Positions 8,315-16,026 of a DNA stretch of 34,801 nucleotides are shown here, in pieces. The stretch is from Deltaproteobacteria bacterium (GTDB lineage: Bacteria; Myxococcota_A; UBA9160; UBA6930): assembly GCA_029261775.1 (NCBI GenBank), contig JAJDAR010000285.1, positions 1-34,801 of the forward strand, given 5' to 3'. The notes below the pieces were generated by a model, which had not been told where the DNA came from, made no database searches, and worked only from the letters and a program-made list of their open reading frames with translations. Positions within the stretch are counted from its first letter, which is position 1. The number at the start of each line of letters is the position of its first letter. A program made the position numbers and the translations under genes.

Positions 8315-8637
8315 AGTCATACCCTCCAGGACACGATGGCCCTCGGGGTATATGTGGCCGCCCCAGGCTGCATGTGTCACGGAAACCCCCCCACGCATCG
8401 AAAATAATCAGCTTCCCCGGGTGGATGCGAACTCTCCATCCAAACCCCCGCGGGGCTCCGACGGCGGCACCGCGGCGTGTGCGGAGTGTCTGAGCAATTC
8501 CTTGCGGTTGCAAGGCCTCGAGAGCCGTGACCTCGCCCTCTCCCCCCGGGGGATCGAAACGACTGGGGGATCGGGCCGAGGAGGCTCCTCTGGCCACGCG
8601 GCTATAGTGCCCGGCGCCTCGATGGAGGGGGGAGCAG
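8315..8637. other. Divergent intergenic region between PEP-CTERM and M1 peptidase genes
   Basis: About 320 bases without a convincing gene, lower in GC than the genes near 8395-8415. It should hold promoters for both neighbours. Visible elements are a direct repeat GGGGGATCG (8548-8556 and 8565-8573), the palindrome GAGGAG-G-CTCCTC (8578-8590), and a -10-like TATAGT at 8603-8608. No clear -35 match to TTGACA is present at the right spacing on either strand. Confidence 0.5.
8578..8608 (+). promoter_or_regulatory. Candidate promoter/operator of the M1 peptidase gene
   Basis: TATAGT (8603-8608) matches five of six bases of a sigma-70 -10 element and lies 29 bases before the ATG. The perfect 6+1+6 palindrome GAGGAGGCTCCTC covers the position where the -35 hexamer would be, which would suit repressor or activator binding. 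This is a sequence-only guess. Confidence 0.3.
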
Positions 8638-11430
8638 ATGGCGACCAGGCGGAAGAAGCGAGGCAAGGGCCGGACCCCTTCGAAGGCAGCTCCGAGCAAG
8701 CGTCGGACCCCCTCGAAGGCGGCTTCGGGCAAGGGTCGGACCGCCTCGAAGGCGGCTCCCCGTGGTGGGACCAGCCAGCGGGCGCGACGGGCGAAGGCCA
8801 CGCAGCGCAAGACCCCGCCCGCCCGCGCCCGGCGTCGCAGCGTTCGCCTGTCCCCCCACGTCCGCCCGACCGAGGTGGATCTGCACGTCGAGGTCGATCC
8901 GTCCGTCGGCCCGGGCTTCGAGGGCGAGGTCACCCACCACCTGTCGATTGCGCGCACCACGCGCAGCTTCGAGATCCACGCCGCCGATCTGCGCGTCTCG
9001 AGGGCTCGCATCGAGGTGGACGGACGCCGCATTCGCGCCACGCTCGAGCCCGACCCGGAGCGGCAGACCCTGGTCGTGCGTCCTGCGGAGCCGCTGCTCC
9101 CGGGAACCGCGACGCTCTCGCTCGCGTTCCGCGGCCGTCTGCGCAAGGACCTTCGCGGCCTGTATGCCGCCAGCTCGGGGGAGCGTGCCTATGCATTCAC
9201 CCAGCTCGAAGCGGCGGATGCCCGCCGCTTCTTCCCCTGCTTCGACGAGCCGTCGTTCAAGGCGGCCTTCGCGCTCTCGGTGACGACCGGTCGCGGCAAC
9301 ACCGTGCTTTCGAACTCCCCGTCGGCCAAGATCGAGCCGCTCGACGGGGGACGCAAGCGCGTGCACTTCGAGCGCACGCCGCTGCTCTCCACGTACCTGC
9401 TCGCCCTCGCGGTCGGCGAGCTCGAGGCGTCGGAACCCAGGTTCTGCGGCAAGACCGAGATCCGCGTCTGGCACGTACCGGGCAAGGGCGGGCTGAACGA
9501 CTTCGGCCTCGAGACCGCGCGCGAGACGCTCTCGCGCCTCGAAGCCTACTTCGATCTCCCCTACCCGTACGAGAAGCTCGATCTGGTCGCCGTGCCCGAC
9601 TTCGAGGCGGGCGCGATGGAGAACGCGGGCGCCGTCTTCTTTCGCGAAACGCTGCTGCTGGTCGATCCCGAGACGGCGACCCTGCAGGAGAAGAAGCGCG
9701 TCGCCGAGGTGATCTGCCACGAGCTCGCCCACATGTGGTACGGCGACCTGGTCACGATGGCCTGGTGGGACGACCTGTGGCTCAACGAGGCCTTCGCCAC
9801 GTGGATGGCCTTCCAGGTCGTCGACGGCTGGAAGCCCGAGTGGAAGATGTGGAACGACTTCCAGCACTACCGCTCGGCCGCGCTCGGCATGGATGCGCTC
9901 GCGCAGACCCATCCGATCTACACCAAGGTGCGTACGCCCGAAGAGGCGACCGAGAACTTCGATCTGATCACCTACGAGAAAGGCGCCTCGGTCGTACGCA
10001 TGATCGAGCGCTACCTCGGCGCGGAGACCTTTCGCGCGGGCGTCCGGTGCTACATCCGGGACCACCAGCTCGGCAACACGGTGGCCGCCGATCTGTGGGA
10101 CGCGCTCGGTGAGGCCTCGGGGCAGGAGGTCGAGCCGATCGTGCGGGCCTGGATCGAGCAGCCCGGCTTCCCCCTGGTCCGCATCACGCGCAAGAGCCGG
10201 GACGGCGGGACGGAGCTCACGGTCCGTCAGGAGCGGTTCCGCTCGAAGGGCGGACGCGCCCGGGCCGGCGGCCGCGAGAGCTGGCCGATCCCCTGGGTCG
10301 GGCGCATCGGGACCGGCCGCACGCGGAGTCGCACCGAGCGGGCGCTGCTGACGAAGAAGCGGCAGGTGCTGACGCTGCCGGTCGCGAAACCTCGCTTCGT
10401 CTACGGCAATGCCGACGAGGGAGGGTTCTTCCGGCCCCTGCACGCGCCGGAGGAGCTGGCGGCCATCGCGGGCTCGCTCGATGCGCTCTCGGCGGTCGAG
10501 CGGATGGGTCTGCTCGGCCATCAATGGGCCGCGGTGCGCTCGCTGTTCGCTGACGTGGGACCCCTGCTCGATCTGGCCCTGGCCTTCGGGGAGGAGACCG
10601 ATGCCGACGTGCTGTTGACCCTGGCCGCGCCGCTCGACGGGCTCTGCGGGACGGCGAGGAGAGCACTCGTGGACGGCGCCGACGCGATCCTCCGCGGGCA
10701 GATCGTGGACGCCTTCGGTCCCGCCCTGCAGGCGGCGGGTTTCGACCGAGGTGATCCCGACGACACGGACACCAGCCTGCGCCGCGCCGCGCTGCTCACG
10801 CTGGTGGGGCAGGTCGGCGAGGACCCGACCCTGGTGCCTCGGATCGCCGAGCTCTGCGACGCCTATCTGGACGATCGCCGCTCGATCGATCCCAATCTCG
10901 CGGACGGCATCGTCTCCCAGGCGGCGCGCTCTGGCGACGGCGAGCGCTTCGAACGGTTCCTCGCCCAGGCCGAACGCGCGGCGACGCCGCAGGAGCGCAG
11001 GCGTTTCCTGATGGCCCTCGGATCGTTTCGCGAGCCGGCCTTGATCAAGCGCACGCTCGAACTCTGCCTCACGGACACGATCCTGACCCAGGACGTTGCG
11101 ATCCTGCTGACCCGGATGCTCGGCAATCGGGCCGCCGGCGAGGCGACCTGGGCGTTCATGAAGCGGCGCTGGAAGGCGCTGGTCCGGCGACTCCCGCCGA
11201 TGATGGTCACCCGGCCCATCGAGGCGACTCCGGCGCTCGGAACCAGGGAGTACCGACGCGACGTCGCCGAATTCTTCGAAGCGCATCCGGTGGCGACGGG
11301 GGAGCGGGCCGTGCGCCAGGCACTCGAGCAGTTCGACCTCGATCTGGCCTTCGATCGGAAGGTCGGCCCGGCCCTGCAGCGCTGGCTGGCGCAGCGCGCG
11401 GATCTGGAGCCCGGCAAGCGGAGGGGTTGA
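8638..11430 (+). CDS. M1-family aminopeptidase with Lys/Ala-rich N-terminal tail
   Basis: A 930-residue zinc aminopeptidase (gluzincin, M1) that removes N-terminal residues from peptides, probably in the cytoplasm since there is no signal peptide. The substrate-recognition motif 'GAMEN' is at 325-329, the zinc site 'HELAH' at 361-365, and the third ligand Glu384 lies exactly 18 residues further, as required. The N-terminal beta-sheet domain starts near residue 75 and an ERAP1-like helical C-terminal region fills ~540-930. Residues 1-~70 are unusual: Arg/Lys/Ala/Pro-rich with three ~11-residue repeats ('KGRTPSKAAPS' type). The start has a good GGAGGGG ribosome-binding site. Its stop overlaps a TTG of the next frame. 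The enzyme class is certain, the substrate is not. Confidence 0.93.
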   Translation: MATRRKKRGKGRTPSKAAPSKRRTPSKAASGKGRTASKAAPRGGTSQRARRAKATQRKTPPARARRRSVRLSPHVRPTEVDLHVEVDPSVGPGFEGEVTHHLSIARTTRSFEIHAADLRVSRARIEVDGRRIRATLEPDPERQTLVVRPAEPLLPGTATLSLAFRGRLRKDLRGLYAASSGERAYAFTQLEAADARRFFPCFDEPSFKAAFALSVTTGRGNTVLSNSPSAKIEPLDGGRKRVHFERTPLLSTYLLALAVGELEASEPRFCGKTEIRVWHVPGKGGLNDFGLETARETLSRLEAYFDLPYPYEKLDLVAVPDFEAGAMENAGAVFFRETLLLVDPETATLQEKKRVAEVICHELAHMWYGDLVTMAWWDDLWLNEAFATWMAFQVVDGWKPEWKMWNDFQHYRSAALGMDALAQTHPIYTKVRTPEEATENFDLITYEKGASVVRMIERYLGAETFRAGVRCYIRDHQLGNTVAADLWDALGEASGQEVEPIVRAWIEQPGFPLVRITRKSRDGGTELTVRQERFRSKGGRARAGGRESWPIPWVGRIGTGRTRSRTERALLTKKRQVLTLPVAKPRFVYGNADEGGFFRPLHAPEELAAIAGSLDALSAVERMGLLGHQWAAVRSLFADVGPLLDLALAFGEETDADVLLTLAAPLDGLCGTARRALVDGADAILRGQIVDAFGPALQAAGFDRGDPDDTDTSLRRAALLTLVGQVGEDPTLVPRIAELCDAYLDDRRSIDPNLADGIVSQAARSGDGERFERFLAQAERAATPQERRRFLMALGSFREPALIKRTLELCLTDTILTQDVAILLTRMLGNRAAGEATWAFMKRRWKALVRRLPPMMVTRPIEATPALGTREYRRDVAEFFEAHPVATGERAVRQALEQFDLDLAFDRKVGPALQRWLAQRADLEPGKRRG
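8664..8767 (+). repeat. 33-bp coding tandem repeat, three copies
   Basis: Within the aminopeptidase N-terminus, three imperfect copies begin with GGACC at 8672, 8705 and 8738 (period 33 bases). They encode 11-residue units of the type (K)(G/R)RT(P/A)SKAA(P/S). The composition resembles histone-H1-like Lys/Ala-rich tails. Confidence 0.8.
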
Positions 11431-11456
11431 CGCGAGGGTCCGACTTTCGGTTTACT
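11427..11456 (+). promoter_or_regulatory. Candidate promoter giving a leaderless radical SAM mRNA
   Basis: TTGACG (11427-11432) and TTTACT (11451-11456) are spaced by 18 bases, a plausible sigma-70 pair. The predicted start of transcription would fall at about 11463, which is the A of the radical SAM ATG. There is no Shine-Dalgarno sequence just before that ATG, consistent with leaderless initiation. Confidence 0.4.
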
Positions 11457-11462
11457 TTCGCC

Positions 11463-12539
11463 ATGCCGCATCGGGGCGCGCCCGCCAATCCGCCCAACCG
11501 CTTCGAGCGGGTGCGCACCGTGCCGCCCTCCGCCGACCCCGGGCACGGCTTCGGCATCGAGCCCGACCCGGACGAGCCGCCTCCGGACGTGCGCACGATC
11601 TATCTGCGCGATCCCTCTCGCAGCATCGTCGCCACCAACTCGAGCCCGGACGTCGGCTTCGACGCGAGCGTCAACCCGTACCGCGGCTGCGCACACGGCT
11701 GCTCCTACTGCTACGCGCGGCCGAACCACGAGTACCTGGGCTTCTCCGCCGGGCTCGACTTCGAGACCCGGATCCTGGTCAAGGAGCGTGCGCCCGAGCT
11801 GCTGCGCGCGGCCCTCTCCCGCAAATCCTGGAAGCCGCAGGTCGTCGCGTTCTCCGGGGTGACCGACCCGTACCAACCCGCGGAGCGGAGCTTCCAGATC
11901 ACCCGGCGTTGCCTGGAGGTGCTCGTCGCCTTCCGGAATCCCGTGGGACTGATCACCAAGGGCGCGCTGGTCACCCGCGATGCCGACCTGCTGGCCGAGC
12001 TGGCCCGCTTCGACGCTGCGTCCGTCGTCGTCTCCGTGACGACCCTCGACGCCTCGTTGCAGCGCCGCATGGAGCCCCTGGCGGCGAAGCCGAGCAGGCG
12101 GCTGGCGGCGATCTCGGCGCTCGCGGCTGCGGGCATCCCGGTCGGCGTCAACGTCGCACCCGTGATCCCTGGCCTGACCGACCACGAGATCCCGCGCATC
12201 CTCGAGGCTGCCGCCGATGCAGGGGCGAGCTTCGCAGGCATCGTCGTGCTGCGACTGCCGCACGGGGTGAAGGAGATCTTCTCGGACTGGCTCGAGGCCC
12301 ACGCGCCGGAGCGCAAGGCAAAGGTGCTCCACCGCCTGCAGGAGATGCGGGGTGGCAAGCTCTACGACAGCCGTTTCGGAACGCGGGGCCGGGGCGAGGG
12401 CAAGTACGCCGGCCAGCTGCGCGCGATCTTCGATCTGGCGGCGCGTCGCCACGGGCTGGCGCCACGGGGGCCGACCCTCTCGGCGGATCACTTCCGGGTG
12501 CCGGGGGGTGCGCGGCAGCTGGGGCTGTTTGCGGACTGA
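11463..12539 (+). CDS. PA0069/SplB-like radical SAM protein
   Basis: A 358-residue radical SAM protein of the PA0069 (Rv2578c) family, related to spore photoproduct lyase; its substrate is not established. The 4Fe-4S site is 'CAHGCSYC' (Cys76, Cys80, Cys83), preceded by the family hallmark 'SVNPYRGC' and followed by 'YARPNHEYLG'. The start at 11463 ('MPHRGAPANPPNRFE') matches the usual family N-terminus ('GRGA.SNP..RFE'). The ORF-track TTG at 11427 overlaps the previous stop and adds an atypical 12 residues. Other conserved stretches are 'FSGVTDPYQPAE', 'ITKGALVTRD' and 'APVIPGLTD'. The gene is convergent with the nitrile hydratase operon, 26 bases away. Confidence 0.88.
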   Translation: MPHRGAPANPPNRFERVRTVPPSADPGHGFGIEPDPDEPPPDVRTIYLRDPSRSIVATNSSPDVGFDASVNPYRGCAHGCSYCYARPNHEYLGFSAGLDFETRILVKERAPELLRAALSRKSWKPQVVAFSGVTDPYQPAERSFQITRRCLEVLVAFRNPVGLITKGALVTRDADLLAELARFDAASVVVSVTTLDASLQRRMEPLAAKPSRRLAAISALAAAGIPVGVNVAPVIPGLTDHEIPRILEAAADAGASFAGIVVLRLPHGVKEIFSDWLEAHAPERKAKVLHRLQEMRGGKLYDSRFGTRGRGEGKYAGQLRAIFDLAARRHGLAPRGPTLSADHFRVPGGARQLGLFAD

Positions 12540-12565
12540 CCTCGCCCGCCTCCGATGGTGCGCGT

Positions 12566-12949
12566 CTAGTGATCGTGCCCATGGGCACGCTCGGCGAGCG
12601 TGCGCGCCCGGTCGTCGAGATCGGTCGGGGCGCACAGACCGAGATCGGCCAGCAACGCCTCGAGGGCCTGCTGCCAGCAGCGGTAGTACGGGTACTCGAC
12701 CGGGGTCTCCGACCCTGCGGCGCGGGGTCGGTCGGCTTCCCAGCGCGCGATCGCCTCGATCAGCTTCTCCTGGAAGGACGACCACGCGAACAGCCCTCGC
12801 TCGTGAAGCGCGAGGGTCAAGCCGAAGGTGCGGCTCTCCCAGGGCGCCGCGAACACCAGCTCGCCGTTCGCGCGCGGCGGCGCGGCCGGACCCGACACGG
12901 GCAGGAGATCGCCGGGATGAACGGGCAGGAGATCGCCGGGCTCGGTCAC
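12566..12949 (-). CDS. Nitrile hydratase accessory/activator protein
   Basis: A 127-residue protein of the nitrile hydratase activator group (beta-subunit-like, P14K/NhlE type), which delivers cobalt to the alpha subunit and supports maturation. The core '[32 protein letters not shown]' region (quoted in part) matches the beta-subunit C-terminal-like fold, and the His-rich end 'ERAHGHDH' could bind metal. It starts with GTG at 12949, overlapping the alpha stop (GTGA), so it is translationally coupled. The N-terminus has a duplicated octapeptide, 'GDLLPVHP' then 'GDLLPVSG', from a 24-base tandem duplication. It is the third gene of the operon, the standard order for cobalt-type enzymes. Confidence 0.85.
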   Translation of the reverse strand: MTEPGDLLPVHPGDLLPVSGPAAPPRANGELVFAAPWESRTFGLTLALHERGLFAWSSFQEKLIEAIARWEADRPRAAGSETPVEYPYYRCWQQALEALLADLGLCAPTDLDDRARTLAERAHGHDH

Positions 12950-13530
12950 GGCGGCGGAATCCGAGCGACACCGATCATCGCGTCGCGGCTGACGAGCCCG
13001 GCGAGCGCATCCTCCGCCAGGCCCTCGCTGCCGGCGGGTCGTTCGGGAAGCACCAGGTAGCGGACCTCTGCGCTCGAATCCCAGACACGGATCTCGGTCG
13101 CCTCGTCGAGCGCCAGCCCCATCTCGGCCAGCACCGCGCGTGGCTCGCGCACGATGCGCGAGCGGTACGCCGGATCCTTGTACCAGGACGGCGGGAGTCC
13201 GAGCACGGGCCAGGGGTAGCAGCTGCAGAGGGTGCACACGACGACGTTGTGCACGCCCGGAGCGTTCTCGACGACGACCAGGTGCTCGCTCTGGGGACCT
13301 TCGAAGCCGAGCTCCGCGATCGCCGAGCGGCCGTCGGTCAGCAGGCGTGCGCGATAGGCGGGATCGCTCCAGGCGCGGGCGACGACCCGCGCGCCGTTCA
13401 TCGGACCGACCTGCTCCTCGTAGTACGCGATCAGCCGGTCGATGGCCGGGGCCTCGACCACGCCGCGCTCGGTGAGCAGGGCCTCGAGGGCCTCCGTGCG
13501 CAGCGCCGGGTCGCTGGGATCGTGGCTCAT
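12946..13530 (-). CDS. nthA: Nitrile hydratase alpha subunit, cobalt type
   Basis: A 194-residue catalytic subunit of nitrile hydratase, which hydrates nitriles to amides. The metal site '[10 protein letters not shown]' holds Cys99, Cys102, Ser103 and Cys104. Thr after the first Cys and Tyr after the last mark the cobalt form; iron enzymes have CSLCSC and Thr. By analogy Cys102 and Cys104 are oxidised after translation. The remainder ('[18 protein letters not shown]', '[19 protein letters not shown]') is typical. Slightly shorter than average (~205). The ATG overlaps the beta stop codon (ATGA). The related thiocyanate hydrolase gamma subunit is an alternative, but the two-subunit-plus-activator layout favours nitrile hydratase. 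Confidence 0.93.
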   Translation of the reverse strand: MSHDPSDPALRTEALEALLTERGVVEAPAIDRLIAYYEEQVGPMNGARVVARAWSDPAYRARLLTDGRSAIAELGFEGPQSEHLVVVENAPGVHNVVVCTLCSCYPWPVLGLPPSWYKDPAYRSRIVREPRAVLAEMGLALDEATEIRVWDSSAEVRYLVLPERPAGSEGLAEDALAGLVSRDAMIGVARIPPP

Positions 13531-14117
13531 GCGGGCTCCAGGTAGTCCTCGAAGAGATCGACGTGCACCGTGGTGGCGGCCTCGGCCGAGGTGCCGTAGA
13601 GCTCCGAAGCGTCGAAGCGGATGGCGTAGAGGGGCTGGACGCTTTCCCCCTCCCCCGAGGCGTTGGTATCCGGCAAGACCCACGCGTCCGGATGGACGAG
13701 CGCGACCGTTCCGTGACGCGCCCGCACGTAGGCCGGCAGACGGGTGTGCCCCCGCGGTTGATGGTTGCGGGTGCGCACGCGGTCTCCCACGGCGAAGCGC
13801 GGCGCTCCGCTGCGTGGACGACGTGCCGGAAGGGGCGTGATCCGTCCCTTTTGTGCACCGACCTCGTGCACCAGCAGCTCGAGTGCCGCGAGCCAGCGGC
13901 CGTAGTAGCCCGCCGTCAGATACGTGGTGGGCGCGAGGCGCTCGATGGCGTGGCGGAAGCGGTCGACGTTCCAGCAACCGGCGGCGATGGCGAGGGACGC
14001 GAGCATCGCCACGCGACCGTGCCACGGCTCCGGGAACGGCCGGTACCCGGCGTCGTCCGGAGATCGCACGACGGGGCCGAAACCCTCCCGTCCGCCGAGA
14101 TCGTGGATGCCGTTCAT
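13527..14117 (-). CDS. nthB: Nitrile hydratase beta subunit
   Basis: A 196-residue beta subunit, first gene of the operon. The start at 14117 gives the family N-terminus '[16 protein letters not shown]'; the ORF-track start ten codons upstream is not needed. Other family stretches are '[16 protein letters not shown]', '[14 protein letters not shown]', and the C-terminal SH3-like domain '[19 protein letters not shown]' continuing to '[12 protein letters not shown]'. The beta-alpha-activator order is that of cobalt-type clusters. The three genes overlap by four bases each, so one mRNA is expected. No amidase or aldoxime dehydratase lies in the window to process the amide or make the nitrile. 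Confidence 0.93.
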   Translation of the reverse strand: MNGIHDLGGREGFGPVVRSPDDAGYRPFPEPWHGRVAMLASLAIAAGCWNVDRFRHAIERLAPTTYLTAGYYGRWLAALELLVHEVGAQKGRITPLPARRPRSGAPRFAVGDRVRTRNHQPRGHTRLPAYVRARHGTVALVHPDAWVLPDTNASGEGESVQPLYAIRFDASELYGTSAEAATTVHVDLFEDYLEPA

Positions 14118-14262
14118 GCGAGCCGTCCATCCTGAGGCAGGTTCCACGGTCGTAGACCGCGACCGCTTTCCGTAGGTCGGCCCTGCGGGCTGCCGTCTTC
14201 CGGAACACGACCCTTCGGGCTGCCGTTCACGGCGGGAAGGCTACCACGTATGCTCCGCGCCC
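14118..14262. promoter_or_regulatory. Divergent control region with 30-bp-spaced direct repeat
   Basis: The 145 bases between the nitrile hydratase operon and the ABC-ATPase gene must carry both promoters. CGGGCTGCCGT occurs twice in the same direction, at 14186-14196 and 14216-14226, exactly 30 bases (about three helical turns) apart. This spacing would suit two protomers of one DNA-binding protein. No convincing -35/-10 pair was seen. Confidence 0.35.
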
Positions 14263-16014
14263 ATGGAGAGCGCGGAAGCCCTCGCGGATCTGCTGCGACG
14301 CATCGACGGCCGCGGCTACAAGGCGTACAAGGAGCTCTCGGGCCGCAGCTACGAGCTGGGCTCGGCAAGCCTTCATGTCGATACCGTGCAGGGAGACCCG
14401 TTCGCGGCCCCCTCGCGCATGCGCCTGCGCGTGCCACGAGAGCGCGCCGCCGTTCCCGCGTCGCTGACGGAGGGCCGCATCCGACGGATCGCCTTCGAGG
14501 ACTTCGTCGCACGCGCGGTGCGGGACGCGATCCGGCGCGAGACGCGTGGCCACCGCGGCTCGGGCAAGAGCGGTCGGGTGGGAATCGACGCCGGCGCGGA
14601 GTCGATCCTGGAGCGCACGGCGGCTCGTGTGACCGATGATTTCGTCGAGGTCCGCCTCGAGGTCGGCCTGCCGGCCGCGGGTCGCCGGGTGCTGGGCCGG
14701 GAGGCGGAGGAGATCCTGCAGGACGAGCTTCCGGCGATCGCCGAGGCCGCCCTGCACATGCCCGCGCTCTCCGAGTCCGAGGCCCGGCGCCACGTCGAGA
14801 CGGCCGAGAACCACGCCGCCTTGCAGACCCAGCTTCCGGCCCACGGACTGGTCGCCTTCGTCGCCGACGGCTCCATCCTTCCGCGAGAGAGCGGCGCCAG
14901 CGATCGACCGGCTCCGGATCTCGCTGTGCCCTTCGTCTCGCCCGCCGAACTGCGGGTCACCCTCGAGCTGCCGAATCCGTTGCCGAGCCCCGACGGCGCC
15001 CCGCGCGACGAGGTCTCGGGCCTCGGCGTGCCCGAGGGCGTGACGCTGATCGTCGGCGGCGGCTACCACGGAAAGTCGACCCTGCTGCGCGCGATCGAGC
15101 GCGGCGTGTACCCCCACGTCCCCGGAGATGGTCGGGAGCTCGTCGCCACCCGCTCGTCGGCGGTGAAGGTCCGCGCCGAGGATGGCCGGGTGGTCGCCGG
15201 ATGCGACATCGCGGCGTTCATCTCCGACCTCCCGGCGAGCCTGGGCACCACCCGCGACACGCGCTGCTTCTCCACGGCGGACGCGAGCGGCAGCACCAGC
15301 CAGGCCGCGAGCCTCGCCGAGGCCCTCGAGGTCGGCGCGCGGCTGCTGCTCCTCGACGAGGACACCTCCGCCGCCAACTTCATGGTGCGCGACGCTCGCA
15401 TGCAGGCGCTCGTGCACCCGGACCGCGAGCCCATCACCCCCTTCGTCGACCGCGTGCGCGAGCTGCACGACACCCTGGGCGTCTCGACGGTGCTGGTGAT
15501 GGGCGGCTCGGGGGACTACTTCGACGTCGCCGACACCGTGATCGAGATGCACGCCTACGAACCCCGCGACGTCACGAAGGCGGCGAAGCGCATCGCCGTC
15601 GATGCGCCGTCCCAGCGGCGACGCGCCGAGCGCGCCCTGCCCCTCGCGGCGCCGCGCGGGCGCGCCCCGCTGGCGAGCAGTCTCGACCCCCGCCGCGGGC
15701 GCCGGGAGATCAGGATCGACGCGATCGGCACCCATGCGCTGCGCTTCGGCACCGACGAGATCGATCTACGCGGGGTGGAGCAGCTGGTCGACCCGAGCCA
15801 GACCCGTGCGATCGGCTTGATCCTCGCGCAGGCCCGTGCCTGGATGGGCGACGGGGTCGGCGTGCATGCGCTGCTCGACCGGATCGAATCGTTTCTCGAC
15901 GGCGAGGGCCTCGACGCCCTCGGCGATCGGCCCGAGCACCTCGCGAGACCGCGTCGGCACGAGATCGCAGCAGCCCTGAACCGCCTGCGCACGCTGCGCG
16001 TGCAGCCCCTCTGA
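14263..16014 (+). CDS. Predicted ABC-class ATPase (COG3044, ABC_ATPase family)
   Basis: A 583-residue soluble protein of the 'predicted ATPase of the ABC class' family (COG3044/PF09818), whose bacterial role is not established; a trypanosome relative, MRB1590, is an RNA-editing-associated ATPase. The N-terminus 'LLRRIDGRGYKAYKEL' and 'ASLHVDTVQGDPFA' are family hallmarks. The P-loop 'GGGYHGKST' has Lys271; the Walker B motif 'LLLLDEDTSAANFM' has Asp365-Glu366, and 'VMGGSGDYFDVAD' is the switch region. There are no membrane segments, so it is not a transporter component. It is transcribed divergently from the nitrile hydratase operon and ends 12 bases from the convergent sigma-54 activator gene. 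The ribosome-binding site is weak. Confidence 0.9.
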   Translation: MESAEALADLLRRIDGRGYKAYKELSGRSYELGSASLHVDTVQGDPFAAPSRMRLRVPRERAAVPASLTEGRIRRIAFEDFVARAVRDAIRRETRGHRGSGKSGRVGIDAGAESILERTAARVTDDFVEVRLEVGLPAAGRRVLGREAEEILQDELPAIAEAALHMPALSESEARRHVETAENHAALQTQLPAHGLVAFVADGSILPRESGASDRPAPDLAVPFVSPAELRVTLELPNPLPSPDGAPRDEVSGLGVPEGVTLIVGGGYHGKSTLLRAIERGVYPHVPGDGRELVATRSSAVKVRAEDGRVVAGCDIAAFISDLPASLGTTRDTRCFSTADASGSTSQAASLAEALEVGARLLLLDEDTSAANFMVRDARMQALVHPDREPITPFVDRVRELHDTLGVSTVLVMGGSGDYFDVADTVIEMHAYEPRDVTKAAKRIAVDAPSQRRRAERALPLAAPRGRAPLASSLDPRRGRREIRIDAIGTHALRFGTDEIDLRGVEQLVDPSQTRAIGLILAQARAWMGDGVGVHALLDRIESFLDGEGLDALGDRPEHLARPRRHEIAAALNRLRTLRVQPL

Positions 16015-16026
16015 TCCCGACCGCGG

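Noticed and set aside
8315-8398. Upstream starts of the PEP-CTERM gene (8398 and ATG 8320)
   Set aside because: 8398 precedes the ribosome-binding site, and 8320 is only one base after GGAGGG; GTG 8314 has proper spacing.
8461-8500. GGCAC...TGTGC as a sigma-54 promoter
   Set aside because: The GG and GC doublets are not 10 bases apart.
8602-11286. 894-residue ORF antisense to the aminopeptidase
   Set aside because: Mirror of a confident M1 gene with HELAH and GAMEN; no independent signature.
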